A program made the position numbers and the translations under genes. Of a stretch of DNA of 64,000 bases, positions 35,877-47,921 are shown piece after piece. The DNA is from Suillus spraguei (lineage: Eukaryota; Basidiomycota; Agaricomycetes; Boletales; Suillaceae): the NCBI GenBank assembly GCA_016800925.1, contig JABCPU010000113.1:113309-177308 (forward strand), in the 5' to 3' direction. Each line of letters begins with the position of its first letter. Within the stretch, counting starts at the first letter, position 1. The notes beneath the pieces are model-generated. The model did no database searches, was not told the origin of the DNA, and saw nothing but the letters and a program-made list of their open reading frames with translations.

Positions 35877-36733
35877 TTACATCTCCATGTAGAGTTCTTC
35901 CCAATCATCTAGTTCCTCCACAGAACATGCCAACAATTTGCCATAGCGAAGGGAGCTTGTACCACATCCTGATGCGAATGTGGGAATTAGGTGAGCTCCT
36001 TGAATTACTTGATTTGGATTGAGAAACCCAAATGCATCAGGGTCTGATTCCTCGACAAAGGTGACCTTGGGAAGATGAGCATACTTCATGCTGGATGTGT
36101 AGGTCTGTGGCAGCGCTAGCCATCTAACCCAGAGAACTTCAAGGTGCTGCTTTGCAGGTTGGCCTCCCACATTCAACCATGTCTCTATGTGATAGATACT
36201 GAGTATGCAAGCATACCAGTATGGATGGTTAGGTGTTGTTTCCCCCAAAATGTTATGAACTGGAGTGGCATCACCAACGTCAGTGAGAAGACACAGCTGG
36301 TCTGTTGGGAAGTTCTACAATGCTCAGACAAGAGCAAGGCCTAGAGAGTACAAGGAGGAGTCCAAGTATGATCAAGGATTCATTCTAAGAGTCGCAACTC
36401 AAAGACAAGGTAGAATAGAGACTAAGACTAAGGAGTGCTTAGACTTAGAGATGATTCAGATGACTAAAGATTGGAGGTCTTTAGTGAAGGAGATTCCAGG
36501 TAAAACCCAGTAAGATTAAAGTAAGGAATCTACTACAAGTACACCATGCTTATATAGGTAAACATATGCGCACAGACCAAGCAACAACAGGAAGAGAAAG
36601 TAACTGCATATCCTAATAAGGAAGGCATGTGTAGTATAAGCATGTTGAGATGCACATATTGGTGCTGGCCTTAAACCCTATCTTTTGGCGCATGTCTCAT
36701 GTCTATAGGAATCTCCACCAGTCCAAAGGCCGT

Positions 36734-37662
36734 TGTTAAGATACAACCTAACCTGGGCTGTAGATAAACTACCTCCTAAGTTAGTATGTGTGGTCTTGTG
36801 CTCCATCTAGTCTGCTTCACTTGTGAAACAAGAGCGTTCGACCCTAAAGGGGGATGCCTGTTAGTATGGTCAAGTTCGAGTCAAACCAATGTGCGAATGT
36901 AGATCGTAGTCAGCGGTAAGTTGCCGGGTCAGCAATGATGCCTGAACTAGCGTGTATGTAGCGGTACTAGCGTTGTTGAAAAAGTCAGTATCAGTAATGT
37001 GAGTGAGCGGTGGTGAGCGATAATATCAGCGTAGTGGTAAGGTTGCGAGTGGTGCAAAGAAACAGTAAAGAAGGCACGGTACTTTCAGCGGTAAAGTAGC
37101 GGTGCATGAGAAGTTCAGTCAAATAGCAATCAAAAGTCCAGCCAGTAACAAAGAGAATGAGCGTAAATTGATTAACAAGCGATAAGGAACTTTAAAGACT
37201 AATCTACTACTGGGTAGATCCAGAGCTAGACAATAATCCTGACCTATAGTACATGCAAAGGGGTAAAATCAGGTTCATATCGTGCGGGTAGCGGTGCTTA
37301 TATCCTAAATGTATGTACTTGGAATGCTCTAGGCAAGATCAGTAGCGCTCAAGTATAGTAACTGCCCTATGTAAACATAGCACGAGGCGCTGCGCACGAG
37401 GCAACATGTAATAAGACTTGCCATGGAATCAGTGATAACGAACATAAACAAACAACACCAAATGGAGCTATGCGGATGGGCAAGGACATGGGAGGACATG
37501 GTACTGGAATGTGGTGTGGCAGTTGGTATGGTGTGCGGTAAGAGTGGGATGCCACGGGAGTGCTAAAGGGGTAAGACGGCCATGGACAAGTGGTAACTCC
37601 TATAGACGTGAGATGAGTGTCAAAAGTAGGGTTTTAAGCCCAGTGCCAATATGTTCATCACA
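36734..37662 (+). mobile_element. Element N copy B (forward, nested in another element N)
   Basis: Runs TGTTAAGATACAACC...ATGTTCATCACA, 929 bp. The flanks are CCGT (36730-36733) and CTGT (37663-37666). Uninterrupted relatives of the host copy read GGCCGTCTTAC at this place, so the original target was CCGT. Confidence 0.85.
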
Positions 37663-37976
37663 CTGTCTTACTCCTTTAGCATTGCCAGCGGCATTCCATG
37701 CTTACCGCACACCGTACCGACTGCACACCACATTCCATGTACCAATGTCCTTCCATGTCCTTGCTGCATCCGCATAGCTCCATTTGGTGCATAGCTTGTT
37801 TTATGTTCATCATTACTGATTCCATGGCAAGCTCTATTACATGTTGCCTTGTGCCGCAGCCGCCTCGTGCTATGTTTACATACAGCGGTTACTCTACTTG
37901 AGCACTACTGATTTTGCCTAATGCATTCCGAGTACATACAATTTAGGATATAAGCACCACGTACCCCACACAATAC

Positions 37977-38451
37977 TGTTACAATCGTACATGCCCCTAT
38001 TCATTTTCTTACCTCATTTACCGTGTATATTACATAACATGACTCTGACTCATATGCTCAACGCATCTGTACCATAGTTGCCTTCCTTCTTTGGATACGC
38101 ACATACATTCTCACACCCTTCTTGGTCTGTGTGCACATATTGGTCTATTTAAGCACAGTGTACTTGTAGTAGATTCCCTACTTTAATCTTACTGGGTTTT
38201 ACCTGGAATCTCCTTCGCTTAAGTCTCCAACTTAAGTCGTCTTGAATCGCCTCTAAGTCTAAGCACTCCTTAGCCTTAGTCTCTATTCTTGCGGATACCT
38301 CTTAGACTTATCTTTGAGGCTGAACCCTTGATCGTACTCGGAACGCGTTCCTTGTACTTTCACCTTGCTCTCTTTTGAGCATTGTAAGAACTCCCAGCAG
38401 ACCGTCTGTGTCTTCTCACTGTCGCTGGTGATGCTACCCCAGTTCGTAACA
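37977..38451 (-). mobile_element. Solo LTR (family L4), 475 bp, nested in element N
   Basis: Runs TGTTACAATCGTACATG...CCCAGTTCGTAACA, the reverse complement of the L4 at 36251. It has a perfect 5-bp duplication, AATAC, at 37972-37976 and 38452-38456. Confidence 0.9.
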
Positions 38452-39011
38452 AATACAGCACCTCATTTTCACCATACTATAGGTCAGGATCAGTGTCTAG
38501 CTCTGGATCTACCCAGTAGTGGACTTAGTCTTTAAAGTTTCCTTACCGCTCATTAATCAACATCGCTTGTTCACCATTACCACTGGCACACCACTAGATC
38601 CTTGACCCCTATTTTGACTGAACTTCATGCTCACTGCTACTCTACCGCTGAGAGTACCACAGACTTCTTTACTGTTTCTTTGCACCACTCACACCTTACC
38701 ACTACCGCTGACCTTATTGCTCGTTATTGCTCACTCGACGCTACATTTACAAGTATTATCTCTGCAACAGTAGCACCACTACATATGATGCTAGTCCTGG
38801 CAGCATCATCGCTGACTGCAGCAACTTACCACTGACTACGACACTATATTTGCACATTGGTTAGACTCGAACTTGACTATACTAACAGGCATCCCCCTTT
38901 AGGGTCGAACACTCTTGTTTAACAAGTGAAGCAGACTAGATGGAGTGCAAGACTCGCATACTAGCTTAGGCTGTGGTTTATCTACAGCCCAGGTTAGGTT
39001 GTATCTTTACA

Positions 39012-39541
39012 ACAATAAACAAGCGATATCGGTTAACGAGTGGTAAAGAACTTTAAAGACTAAGTCCACTACTGGGTAGATCCAGAGCTAGACACTAATC
39101 CTGACCTATAGTACGGTGAAAATGAGGTACAAATGAGGTACTGTCTTGTGTGGGGTACGCGGTGCTTATATCCTATATTGTATGTACTCAGGATGTGTTA
39201 GGCAAAATTAGTAGCACTCAAGTACAGTAACTGCCATATGTAAATGTAGTGCGAGGCGGCTGTGGCACGAGGCAACATGTAATAAGGCTTGCCATGGAAT
39301 CAGTGATCATGAACATAAAACAAACTACACACCAAATGGAGCTATGCAGACAAGGCAAGGACATGGAAGGACATCAGTACGTGGAATGTGGTGTGGCAAT
39401 TGGTATGGTGTGCAGTAAGTGTGAGATGCTGCCGGTAATGCTAAAGGAGTAAGACAGCCTTGGACGAGTAGAAATGCATATAGATGTGAGATGAGTGCTA
39501 AAAGATAGGGTTTCGAGGCTAGCACCAATATGTTTGTTACA
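39012..39541 (+). repeat. Element N fragment, 5'-truncated
   Basis: A forward partial copy corresponding to about the last 530 bp of the family. It begins near the ACAAGCGATATCGG segment and ends ATGTTTGTTACA. It is joined tail-to-head with the preceding reverse copy. Confidence 0.7.
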
Positions 39542-42163
39542 CTGGTTATGAGACAAGTAAACGTAAACAAGTCATGATGTACAAATGAATAGGAAAATGA
39601 ATAGGGGCACATACAATTGTAACACAAAAGTACCCTAACATCTGCGTGCATTTGAGGGTTGATAGTATCATGCTCACGCCTTAGGTTGTATGTAGTGTAA
39701 TTGACCTGCATGGTCTGGACTGAGTAAATTATATTGTTAGGAATAATTACTGAATTATGTTTCTTGTCCATGAAGGTGTGATTGCAATAAGTAACATCCA
39801 GTTTCCAAAGCCTGTAAAGGATGTGATCCTTGAGTTTTGAAACAACATTCTGATAACCATTGTGAGAAGACTGATGTGTGTCCTGATTACAATATCACGC
39901 CTACCTTGACCACCAGATCACCATCATGTTTCCAAAGAAATGAGAATAAACAGACCGGATTACTCTGATTGGTTGCAATGTGGTGATGGTCTCCTGAGGA
40001 TGCTGAAGGGGAGACATCGGCAGGTGATTGGCTATCAGATGAGCTTACGCCTCCCACTTCTGACACACATTGAAGCACATGGCACCTATGCTCATGCTTT
40101 GCTAACTGTGCCTGGGTGTCTAGTTTACTGGTCAGTGGGTAAAAAGCTTTGAGGGCTTTGTGTGCAAGCTCTCCCTAGCAAAATCTAATGTCAGTTGGAT
40201 AGTGGAAGTGTAGCATTGTGATGTATGCACCATTTGAGTAGTGAAAGAGTCTGTTGACCTGAAAAGCTTGATGGTTCTCATGTAATCTCCCATCACATGA
40301 AATTTGTAGGTGCCAAGATTAAGCCTTTTTGCCCTCAAACCATTTGAATCTGGAGAGGTGGTGTTTTTGGGGAGTTGTGCAAGCCTTTGCAGACAAGCTG
40401 CTTTCTCTCTCGGTAGTTCAGTTGTAGTGAAAGTGGCACAGGTGACACATTCACATTTTCACAAATTTTGAGAGAGCTCTCTAAATGTTTCTTTGAGAAA
40501 AGTTAATTTAGAGTCTGAGTACATCCTGAGTTTTGCAAGTGCATGCCACTGTGCAAATTGATCCAGTAGAGACTGCACAGCTGTATTATGTTTACGAGGA
40601 AATAATCCTTCAAAAACTGGAATTGCACACTGAGGATATAAGACACATTAGCAGGCTTAGTGCAGAGAATTTTAGGATATAAAAACTTGTAGGATGTCTT
40701 CAAAGTCATGTGCTGCCAATTGCTCAATTTCAGAGGTGTTGTTTGCGAACCTTTGAATTGTGCCATTGCCAAAGGTCAGAACCTGGCCAAATCTACAGTG
40801 AAGTTAAAAGCAGTTAGCACATAGCAGAGCTTTGTATCAGTTTTTTTATACCTGCTGTCAAAGGTCATGACTAGCTGACTACTGTGGGGAAGGGCATACA
40901 GAAGCCTAACCAGATGGATAAAGAGTGACTTCCAAGTACCCAACTCACACTCATGCATCAAAATGAGTTGAGTCCAAGTGGTCCAAGCTTCTCAACAAAT
41001 CAATTCTATGAGCAGCAGTCTGAACCAATCCAAAATTGTAAAAAGCCATTTGTACTTACCAAGGTAGGTACCCAAGAACCCTCTCCAAGAGTGTCTTCAA
41101 CTTTCGAACCATCTATGGTATTTCCCCACATGTAGATATACTGACAAGCCATGATGACTTTGGCCATAGTATATATGCAGAGATTTTCCATGCGACTTCT
41201 CATGTCCATCAGTAGACCAAGTGAATTAAACTTTTTTTTTGGGCATGAGGCAGCGAGGGCATGTGCAAGTGCCCATATCCTTGATGGTTGCAATTAAAAC
41301 CCTGGAAATTTATGAGTGATCTGACAAGTTTAATAAAAGCAAAGCAGAAATGTACTTCTCAGGATAGTCAGCAGAATATGTGAAGATTCGGGGAAATACT
41401 CTCCATAGCACCCCATCAGCACATTTTAGAACAATACCATGGTAATATGCTTGGAGAAAGTCTTCATCAAGTAAGATTTCCCAGCACCCTTGAAACAACT
41501 CTCTATGGCAGTGGGTTCAAAGAGATGCCATGCCTGTCTTGGATATATGACACAGGCTGCTCAGAATGTCCTTCACATTGTCAGGAAGCTGGTAAATGCA
41601 GCTGTCATCAATACCAGTAGAAAATCATTCTGCAAGCAGGACTTACCAATGGCAAAAGACCCAATAAGTGGCATGCTCCTGATTGAGGTGATGATCATGT
41701 GTACTTGGTCAAATTCCTGAAATACAGGTAAAGGGGCCAAGCTTTCGCAGTTCTAAAATTTGCCAAGTGGGTAGCATCTGAGACAAATGTGAGGCCCGCT
41801 ATGACATGTTCCAAAGAGCAACCAGATTCCTTTGGCGGCGCTGAAGATTGTCCTGAGCATCCAGCCAGGAATCGCAGGTGTGAAGTTTGTCAAATATTTG
41901 TTCTTCAATGGTAATAACAATGTGGAAGCTGTCTATGAGGTCGACCTTGGTTTCGAGCCAAATGCACTCCCACTCATCCAGCTCATGGGTACCGATATCA
42001 GAACACATTCCACCATATGAACGTGCTAGTGAAGCGAGTCCTTCTTCATATGCTTGTGTGAGTCCTGTCATGAAATCCTGGTCCTTCACAAATGGATGCA
42101 CAAGCTCAGGGGGACAACCAGAGAGCAGATTGACAAAGCAGTGTGCAGTTTTGTGGATGCCAT

Positions 42164-43110
42164 TGTAAAGATGCAACCTAACCTGGGCTGTAGATAAATT
42201 ACCTCCTAAGTTAGCATGTGAGTCTTGCGCTCCATCTAGTCTGCTTCACTTGCAAACAAGAGTGTTCACCCTAAAGGGGGATGCCTGTTAGTATGGTCAA
42301 GTTCAAGTCAAACCAATGTGCAAATGTAGCATCATAGTCAGCGGTAAGTTGCATGGTCAGCGATGATGCCACCGGAACTAGCGCCGTATGTAGTGGTGCT
42401 ACCATGGTTGAGATAAAGCCAGTAACAGTAATGTCGAGTGAGCGATGGCAAGCGATGATATCAGCGGTAGTGGTAAGGTTGCGAGCGGTGCAAAGAAACA
42501 GTAAAGAAGACTGCAGTACTTTCAGTGGTAAAGTAGCGGTGCGTGAGAAGTTCAGTCAAAATAGCAATCAAAAGTCCAGCGGTAATGGAGAACGAGTGTG
42601 ATTGATTAACGAGTGATAAGGAAACTTTAAAGACTAAGTCTACTACTGGGTAGATCCAGAGCTAGACAATAATCCTGACCTATAGTACATGCAAAGGGGT
42701 AAATCAGGTACTGTATTGTGCGGGGTACATGGTGCTTATATCCTAAATCATATGTATTTGGAATACTCTAGGCGAGATCAGTAGCGCTCGAGTGTAGTGA
42801 CTGCCGTATGTAAACATAGCATGAGGTGCTGCGGCACAAGGCAACATGTAATAAGACTTGCCATGGAATCAGTGATAATGAACATAAAACAAACAACGCA
42901 CCAAATGGAGCTATGCGGACGCAGCAAGGACATGGAAGGACATTGGTATGTGGAATGTGGTGCAGCAATTGGTACAGTGTGCAGTAAGCGTGGGATGCTG
43001 CCGGTAATGCTAAAGGGGTAAGACGGCCATGGACAAGTGGTAACTCCTATAGACATGAGATGAGTGTCAAAAGATAGTGTTTTAAGCCTAGCACCAATAT
43101 GTTCATTACA
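42164..43110 (+). mobile_element. Element N copy C (in the CUE3 fragment), 947 bp
   Basis: Runs TGTAAAGATGCAACC...ATGTTCATTACA. The flanks are CCAT (42160-42163) and CTGT (43111-43114). The intact CUE3 gene reads GGCCGTATAAACC at this site, giving a direct empty-site proof that the target was CCGT. Confidence 0.93.
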
Positions 43111-43477
43111 CTGTATAAACCCGCAGAGCGGGATGGTTCAAGAAGCATAGTCAGTACAGGGACCATATCTGAAGTGAATACGGTAGCAAGGCTTGGTGTG
43201 CTGGCAAGGGCTGCAGAGAAAAGGGCACGTACGTGGGTTGGGTAAGGGAAGTATGCAATAGCGATATCCAGGAGTGTCTTCACATCAAAGCAAGATGGTA
43301 CAATAGCTAGTTTCTCCGCAAGGAATAGGACGCACACATGTACATGGTTATCTGTGAATGGTGGCACATCCCATACCAAAGTTTGCAGGGTTTGATGGGC
43401 AATATCATTGACATAGCTGGATAGAAATCTATGGGTGGCAGGGGTGTCTCGTCTTGCGGGAGGTAGTGCAAGGATTT

Positions 43478-43749
43478 TGTTAGAAGTGGAAGCTAAGGAC
43501 GAAGTCTCGGCGTCTAAGAAGAACTGCTTTGATATTAACAATACCTAAGGATGAAGTCTAGAGACGAATTAACATAAGAGAAAGTCGGCGTGCATGATAG
43601 ACGAGATACATACCTCAGTGTCTAAGAAGAACTGCTGAGGTATAAACAAACAAGAACATAGAGCTTATAAGGTAGTTTATGTAAAGCATCCATGATGACA
43701 AATGAAAGAGAGAATGAGAAATCTAAGTGTCAATGTTGTACGTCCAACA
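43478..43749 (-). repeat. Copia 3' LTR (left), 272 bp
   Basis: Runs TGTTAGAAGTGGAAGC...GTACGTCCAACA. Differs from the right LTR by a few substitutions and short indels, including extra bases near 43685 and 43725. Confidence 0.92.
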
Positions 43750-43819
43750 CACCCCCTCAATGAGACACTATGAGTTAACTGCACCCCCTTAACAAGATAC
43801 TAAAGCCAGACCAGAGCGG

Positions 43820-44770
43820 TGTAATGAACATATTGGCGCTAGGTTTAAAACCCTATCTTTTGACACCCGTCTCACATCTATAGGAGTTACCACTTGTCCA
43901 TGGCCGTCTTACCCCTTTAGCATTACCGGTGGCATCCCATGCTTACTGCACACCGTACCGACTGCCACACCTCGTTCCATGTACCGATGTCTTTCCATGT
44001 CCTTGCCGGGTCCACATAGCTCCATTTGGTGCGTCATTTGTTTTATGTTCATTATCACTGATTCCACAGCAAGTCTTATTACATGTTGCCTCGTGCTGCA
44101 GCACCTCATGCTATGTTTACATACGGCAGTTACTACACTCGAGTGCTACTGATCTTGCATAGAGTATTCCGAATACATACAATTTAGGATATAAGCACCA
44201 CGTACCCTGCACGATACAGTACCTGATTTTACCCCTTTGCATGTACTATAGGTCAGGATTATTGTCTAGCTTTGGATCTACCCAGTAGTAGACTTAGTCT
44301 TTAAAGTTTCCTTATTGCTCGTTAATAAATCACACTCGTTCTCCATTACGCTGGCATACTGCTGGACTTTTGATTGCTATTTTGACTGAACTTCTCATGC
44401 ACCACTACTTTACTGCTGAAAGTACCACGGTCTTCTTTACTGTTTCTTTGCACCGCTCACGACCTTACCACTACTGCTGATATCATCGCTCACTCGACGC
44501 AACTGTTACTGACTTTATCTCAACCACGGTAGCACTGCTACATATGACGCTAGTTCTGGCAGCATCACCGCTGACCGGGGCAACTTACCGCTGACTACAA
44601 CACTACATTCACACATTGGTTTGACTTGAACTTGAACATACTAACAAGCATCCCCCTTTAGGGTCGAACACTCTTGTTTCACAAGTGAAGCAGACTAGAT
44701 GGAGCACAAGACTCACATGCTAACTTAGGAGGTAGTTTATCTACAGCCCAGGTTAGGTTGTATCTTTACA
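43820..44770 (-). mobile_element. Element N copy E (in copia 3' region), 951 bp
   Basis: Runs TGTAATGAACATATTGG...GTTGTATCTTTACA with flanks GCGG (43816-43819) and GCAG (44771-44774), consistent with a GCGG target decayed to GCAG. Confidence 0.88.
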
Positions 44771-46164
44771 GCAGTGTTGAACAAAAATCAGATGAGGCAG
44801 GATTTTGGTGAAGATGTTGGCAATGTTCTTGTGAGTGGAGAGCCAAATAGGTAGGAAAGTGCCTTCTTCAATGTGGCAGCGGATGAAATGATATTGCAAG
44901 TCTATGTGTTTGGTTCAAATATGGTTTGTGGCCTCTTTTGATAGGGCAATAGCTCCTGCATTGTCGGTGAACAAATGGAGAGGGAGTGCAAGGGAGATGC
45001 CAAGGCAGCTAAAGAATGACTTCAACCACAAACCGTCTTGAACCGCCGTTGTCAAGGCCATGTATTCAGCTTCCATTGATGACAAGGCATGAGTTGTTTG
45101 CTTCTTGGCGGAATGTGAGATCAGACCCCATTGTAGAACCACACATAGCCTGACACCGAGATCCTGTCCTCAGGACAGGATGCCCAATCCAAGTCGTTGA
45201 AACCATGTAGGGCTGGATTAACTCCAGCACCCCCATAATGCATTCTTGTGCTAATGGTACCCGCAAGATATCAAAGGACATGCTTGGCTGCCTGTAATGG
45301 CATGATTCTGGCGATGAGTTGTGTTGCACGAGACGCATAACAGTATGGGCAATGTCAGGGTGAGTGTACATTGCGAGATACAAGAGTTCACCTACAAGCT
45401 TGCAATATTTGGTGGGTAGATCGTCGACATGGGGGTGGACATTGGTTGGTCGTCCGAATGGAAAGTTTGGGTCCATGGGCAGCGTCACAGAGTTGCAGTC
45501 AGACATACCATGTTCCTGCAGTAGGTAGATGATGTAGTCTTCCTGATGCATCCACAGTTCTCGTGTCTGACATGTGCAGATGAACTCAATGCCAAGATAT
45601 TTTGTGACTGGGCCTAGATCAGTTATTCCGAAGTGTTCTGCAATTTGTGCTTTGGTTTGGTCGAGGAAACAACAATTGTTTGCACCCGCAAGGCGTCATC
45701 TATGTGCCATGCAATGACGCAGATAACTCTCACCCCCTTGCCATTGACGTGGTCAAAGATGAATACGTGTAGTCTGCTTCGCACCAAAGAAATCCCAGAC
45801 ATGTGAGAACTGATCAGAGCAGCCCATACCAGTTGTATGCGGCTTGCTTTAAGCCATAGAGAGATGACAGAAGGTGTGCCACCAATCATTGACCATCCGG
45901 CCCCAAACATTCAAAACCCAGTGGCTGATGCATGTAGACATTCTCTTGTAGCTTACCCCACAGAAATGCTTGGCGGGCATTGAAGCAGTCGAGCTCCCAG
46001 TCATTGGCTGCACTGTAGGCTGCAAGAACCTGGATGGATGCTGCCTTCATGACTGGTGCAAACGTCTTCCCAAAGTCCATGCCTGGGATCTGCGAGAATC
46101 CTTGGGCGACAAGTCTGGCCTTAGAAACCTGCCCTCCCTTCAGATCCTCCTTGAACTCCAAGAC

Positions 46165-47498
46165 TGTTACAACCATGCAAAACTGGGGCTACTAAGAAGT
46201 CCTGGTCTTACATGGGATTGTACCAGAGGGATGGAAAGTCAAGGGGCTTGGCCTCAGCTCGTATGCTGTGCCCCTTACCCAAGTATGTGCCCTTAATTTT
46301 GGATGAAGTCCAAGGGGAGTTATAGTGAAGTCCGGACAGAGTCTGGATGAACTCTGTAGGACAGGATAGCTTGATAGAGCTCCGAAGGACTTCCGGATGA
46401 GCGCCGGAACGCGCCAGAACTATATTTCCGGATGGTAGGGAGTAATGGTAAGACTACTGGAACAAGTTCCAAGTAGAATGAATGAAGGATGGACTCCTGG
46501 ACAAAGTCCAGGGCAGGATAGGAGCAAAGCTCCGGAGGGACAGATGATCCATAGGTGTCAGAGGATAGGATAGGATAGATCCGAGGACCAGAGGTCCGAA
46601 GGTCTGGAGCTCAGAGGAGTGGAAGAGTGGAAGAGCGGATGATTGGATGATTGGATGAGCGTAGCTCTATGGATCTTAGGGGAAGTGTTAACTACTAGAG
46701 GGAGTAGGTCCGGATATGGTATAGAAATAGTATAGACTACTCGACAAGGTCCGGAATAGAAAACAGAAACTACCAAAGGTAGAGTCAGAGGTGAAACAGA
46801 TGAGAGACAGGAAACGGACAAGTCCGAAAAGGATATAGGACATGGATCAAGCTCCGGCCTAGGGAATGATCCCATAGGCTGAGTCGGAAGCTTACAAGGG
46901 CCGGAGCCCAAGTGCAAGAACGGAAACGGATTATATAGACATGATAACAGATACAGAGTAATCAAGGAATATACAGAAGTAGGAAAGCAATGATCAGACT
47001 GAGGTCTGCAGGAGTTGTACTACAAGTTTATATACTGTAGGTAGCATGCCGGAAGGCAAGTAAGGATAGTCCGAGGCTATGTTGAGGCATTGCGGAACAC
47101 AAGGCTATGAACTCGGAAATAAGACTTGTACGAAATATCTTATCAAGACGAAGTCAAGATAACCGAAAGCCAGAGGTGCAGAGATAACCGAAAGCCGGAC
47201 ACAGGTATTTAACCTAAAAGGAGTAACGCAGGTGCCGGGAATAGTTTCGGATATGAGCATGGATCGATATGGACATGGATTGGATATGGACACAGATTGG
47301 ATATGGACATGGATGGATATGAACATGGATCGGATGGATGGACTGAGTTGGATATGGATATGGATTAGTTATGCATGGATATGGATTGGAGTGGATGGAT
47401 GGATCAGACATGTGAGCTGGATTGGATGGGTGGACTAGGATGTATGGATTGGGTGTCCGGATGTCCATGGATCAGACCTGAATGTATGGTATATGACA
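46165..47498. mobile_element. Solo LTR-like insertion (family L5), 1334 bp, in copia RT
   Basis: Runs TGTTACAACCATGC...GGTATATGACA with a perfect 5-bp AAGAC duplication at 46160-46164 and 47499-47503. Removing it rejoins the reverse transcriptase frame (..AIGCHWV to LEFKEDLKGG). The interior holds recurring TCCGGA/GGTCCG motifs and a GGATATGGACAT minisatellite. No coding domain was seen. Confidence 0.85.
47255..47470. repeat. GGATATGGACATGGAT-type minisatellite inside L5
   Basis: About 215 bp of degenerate tandem units built from GGATATGGA, CATGGAT and GGATGGAT blocks. Translated frames give repetitive Tyr/Pro/His/Ser or Met/Asp/Trp strings that should not be taken as genes. Confidence 0.85.
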
Positions 47499-47921
47499 AA
47501 GACCCAATGACACCCGATTGCTTGATGGTCCTCTGGTAAGGGAACAAGTTCATAGATGTTCATTTCAGACATTAAATTGATTTCCTTATGCATTGCTGCA
47601 AGCCAGTCATCAGCATCAGGTGCGTATGGCCTCGTCGTACATCACAGGTGGAACTGCCAAGTTGTAACCAGGGGCATGAGGGTTCTGTCGAGTGTCGCTG
47701 CAAATGGATAGGCATGCTACTTCACTGGTGATCAGATTGGCAAGTGTTTGGGGAAAACCTATCTCTTCATGTCAGGTATGATCGTGTCAGGGTCCACTGC
47801 GAGCTGATCAGATGGGCCGTCAACAGGATCGGGAGTGTCGTTACAATGCGCGCTATGGATATATCAGCAGATTGAGCAGGAGGAGGTGGGACTCCCTGAA
47901 TCTTGGCTGCCCAAATCTCAC

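Larger units (their letters stand above)
36646..39011 (-). mobile_element. Element N outer reverse copy, split by copy B and carrying a solo L4
   Basis: A reverse-orientation copy begins ..GCACATATTGGTGCTGG near 36646-36651, is interrupted at 36734-37662 by a forward copy, resumes at 37663 with CTGTCTTACTCC and ends GTATCTTTACA at 39011. It contains a solo L4 LTR at 37977-38451. The left end is worn, so no target duplication could be read. Confidence 0.75.
36251..39624 (+). mobile_element. Solo LTR (family L4) split by nested element N copies
   Basis: The LTR outer ends TGTTATGAACTGG...CAATTGTAACA are flanked by a perfect 5-bp CAAAA duplication (36246-36250 and 39625-39629). U2 has the unoccupied site CCCCCAAAAGTACC. 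The LTR itself is about 475 bp, 36251 to about 36645-36650 plus about 39542-39624. The rest is nested element N material. Confidence 0.85.
35877..41760 (-). pseudogene. Plavaka-like (CACTA-related) transposon protein, U1 copy, interrupted
   Basis: Minus-strand fragments in collinear order match the large Plavaka-type protein of Agaricomycetes. They are EILLDEDFLQAYYHGIVL with FPRIFTYSADYPEK (41330-41490), ALAASCPKKKFNSLGLLMD (about 41240), MHECELGTWKSLFIHLVRLL (about 40930), LGTYKFHVMGDYMRTIKLF (about 40290), QVNYTTYNLRREHDTINPQ (about 39690), HPYWYACILSIYHIETWL, LEVLWVRWLALPQTY, and DAFGFLNPNQVIQGAHLIP (35980-36060). Frames change often and a 3.4-kb insertion (36251-39624) splits the gene between MHADVRVLL and GETTPNHPYWY. 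It is therefore a dead copy. Confidence 0.7.
23291..41907. repeat. Tandem duplication unit U1
   Basis: Unit 1 of a segmental tandem duplication. Sequence from 23291 (inside CUE3) recurs collinearly from 41908 onward. Matching blocks are 23291-23541 with 41908-42163, 23542-23905 with 43115-43477, 23906-24680 with 51872-52636, 24681-24945 with 57434-59030 (interrupted), 26330-28500 with 59031-61170, 31077-31465 with 61168-61565, 35014-36250 with about 61566-62770, and 39630 onward with about 62770 to the right edge. Gaps in one unit correspond to transposons with target duplications in the other, apart from 24946-26330, which U2 lacks. Confidence 0.9.

Noticed and set aside
36646..39541. CRISPR-like or satellite array because of many repeated blocks
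   Set aside because: The repeats are nested copies of two LTR-like families in alternating orientation, not regularly spaced short direct repeats.
46558..47468. Long Pro/Tyr/Ser-rich and Met/Asp/Trp-rich open frames
   Set aside because: They are translations of a minisatellite and recurring TCCGGA motifs inside the L5 insertion.
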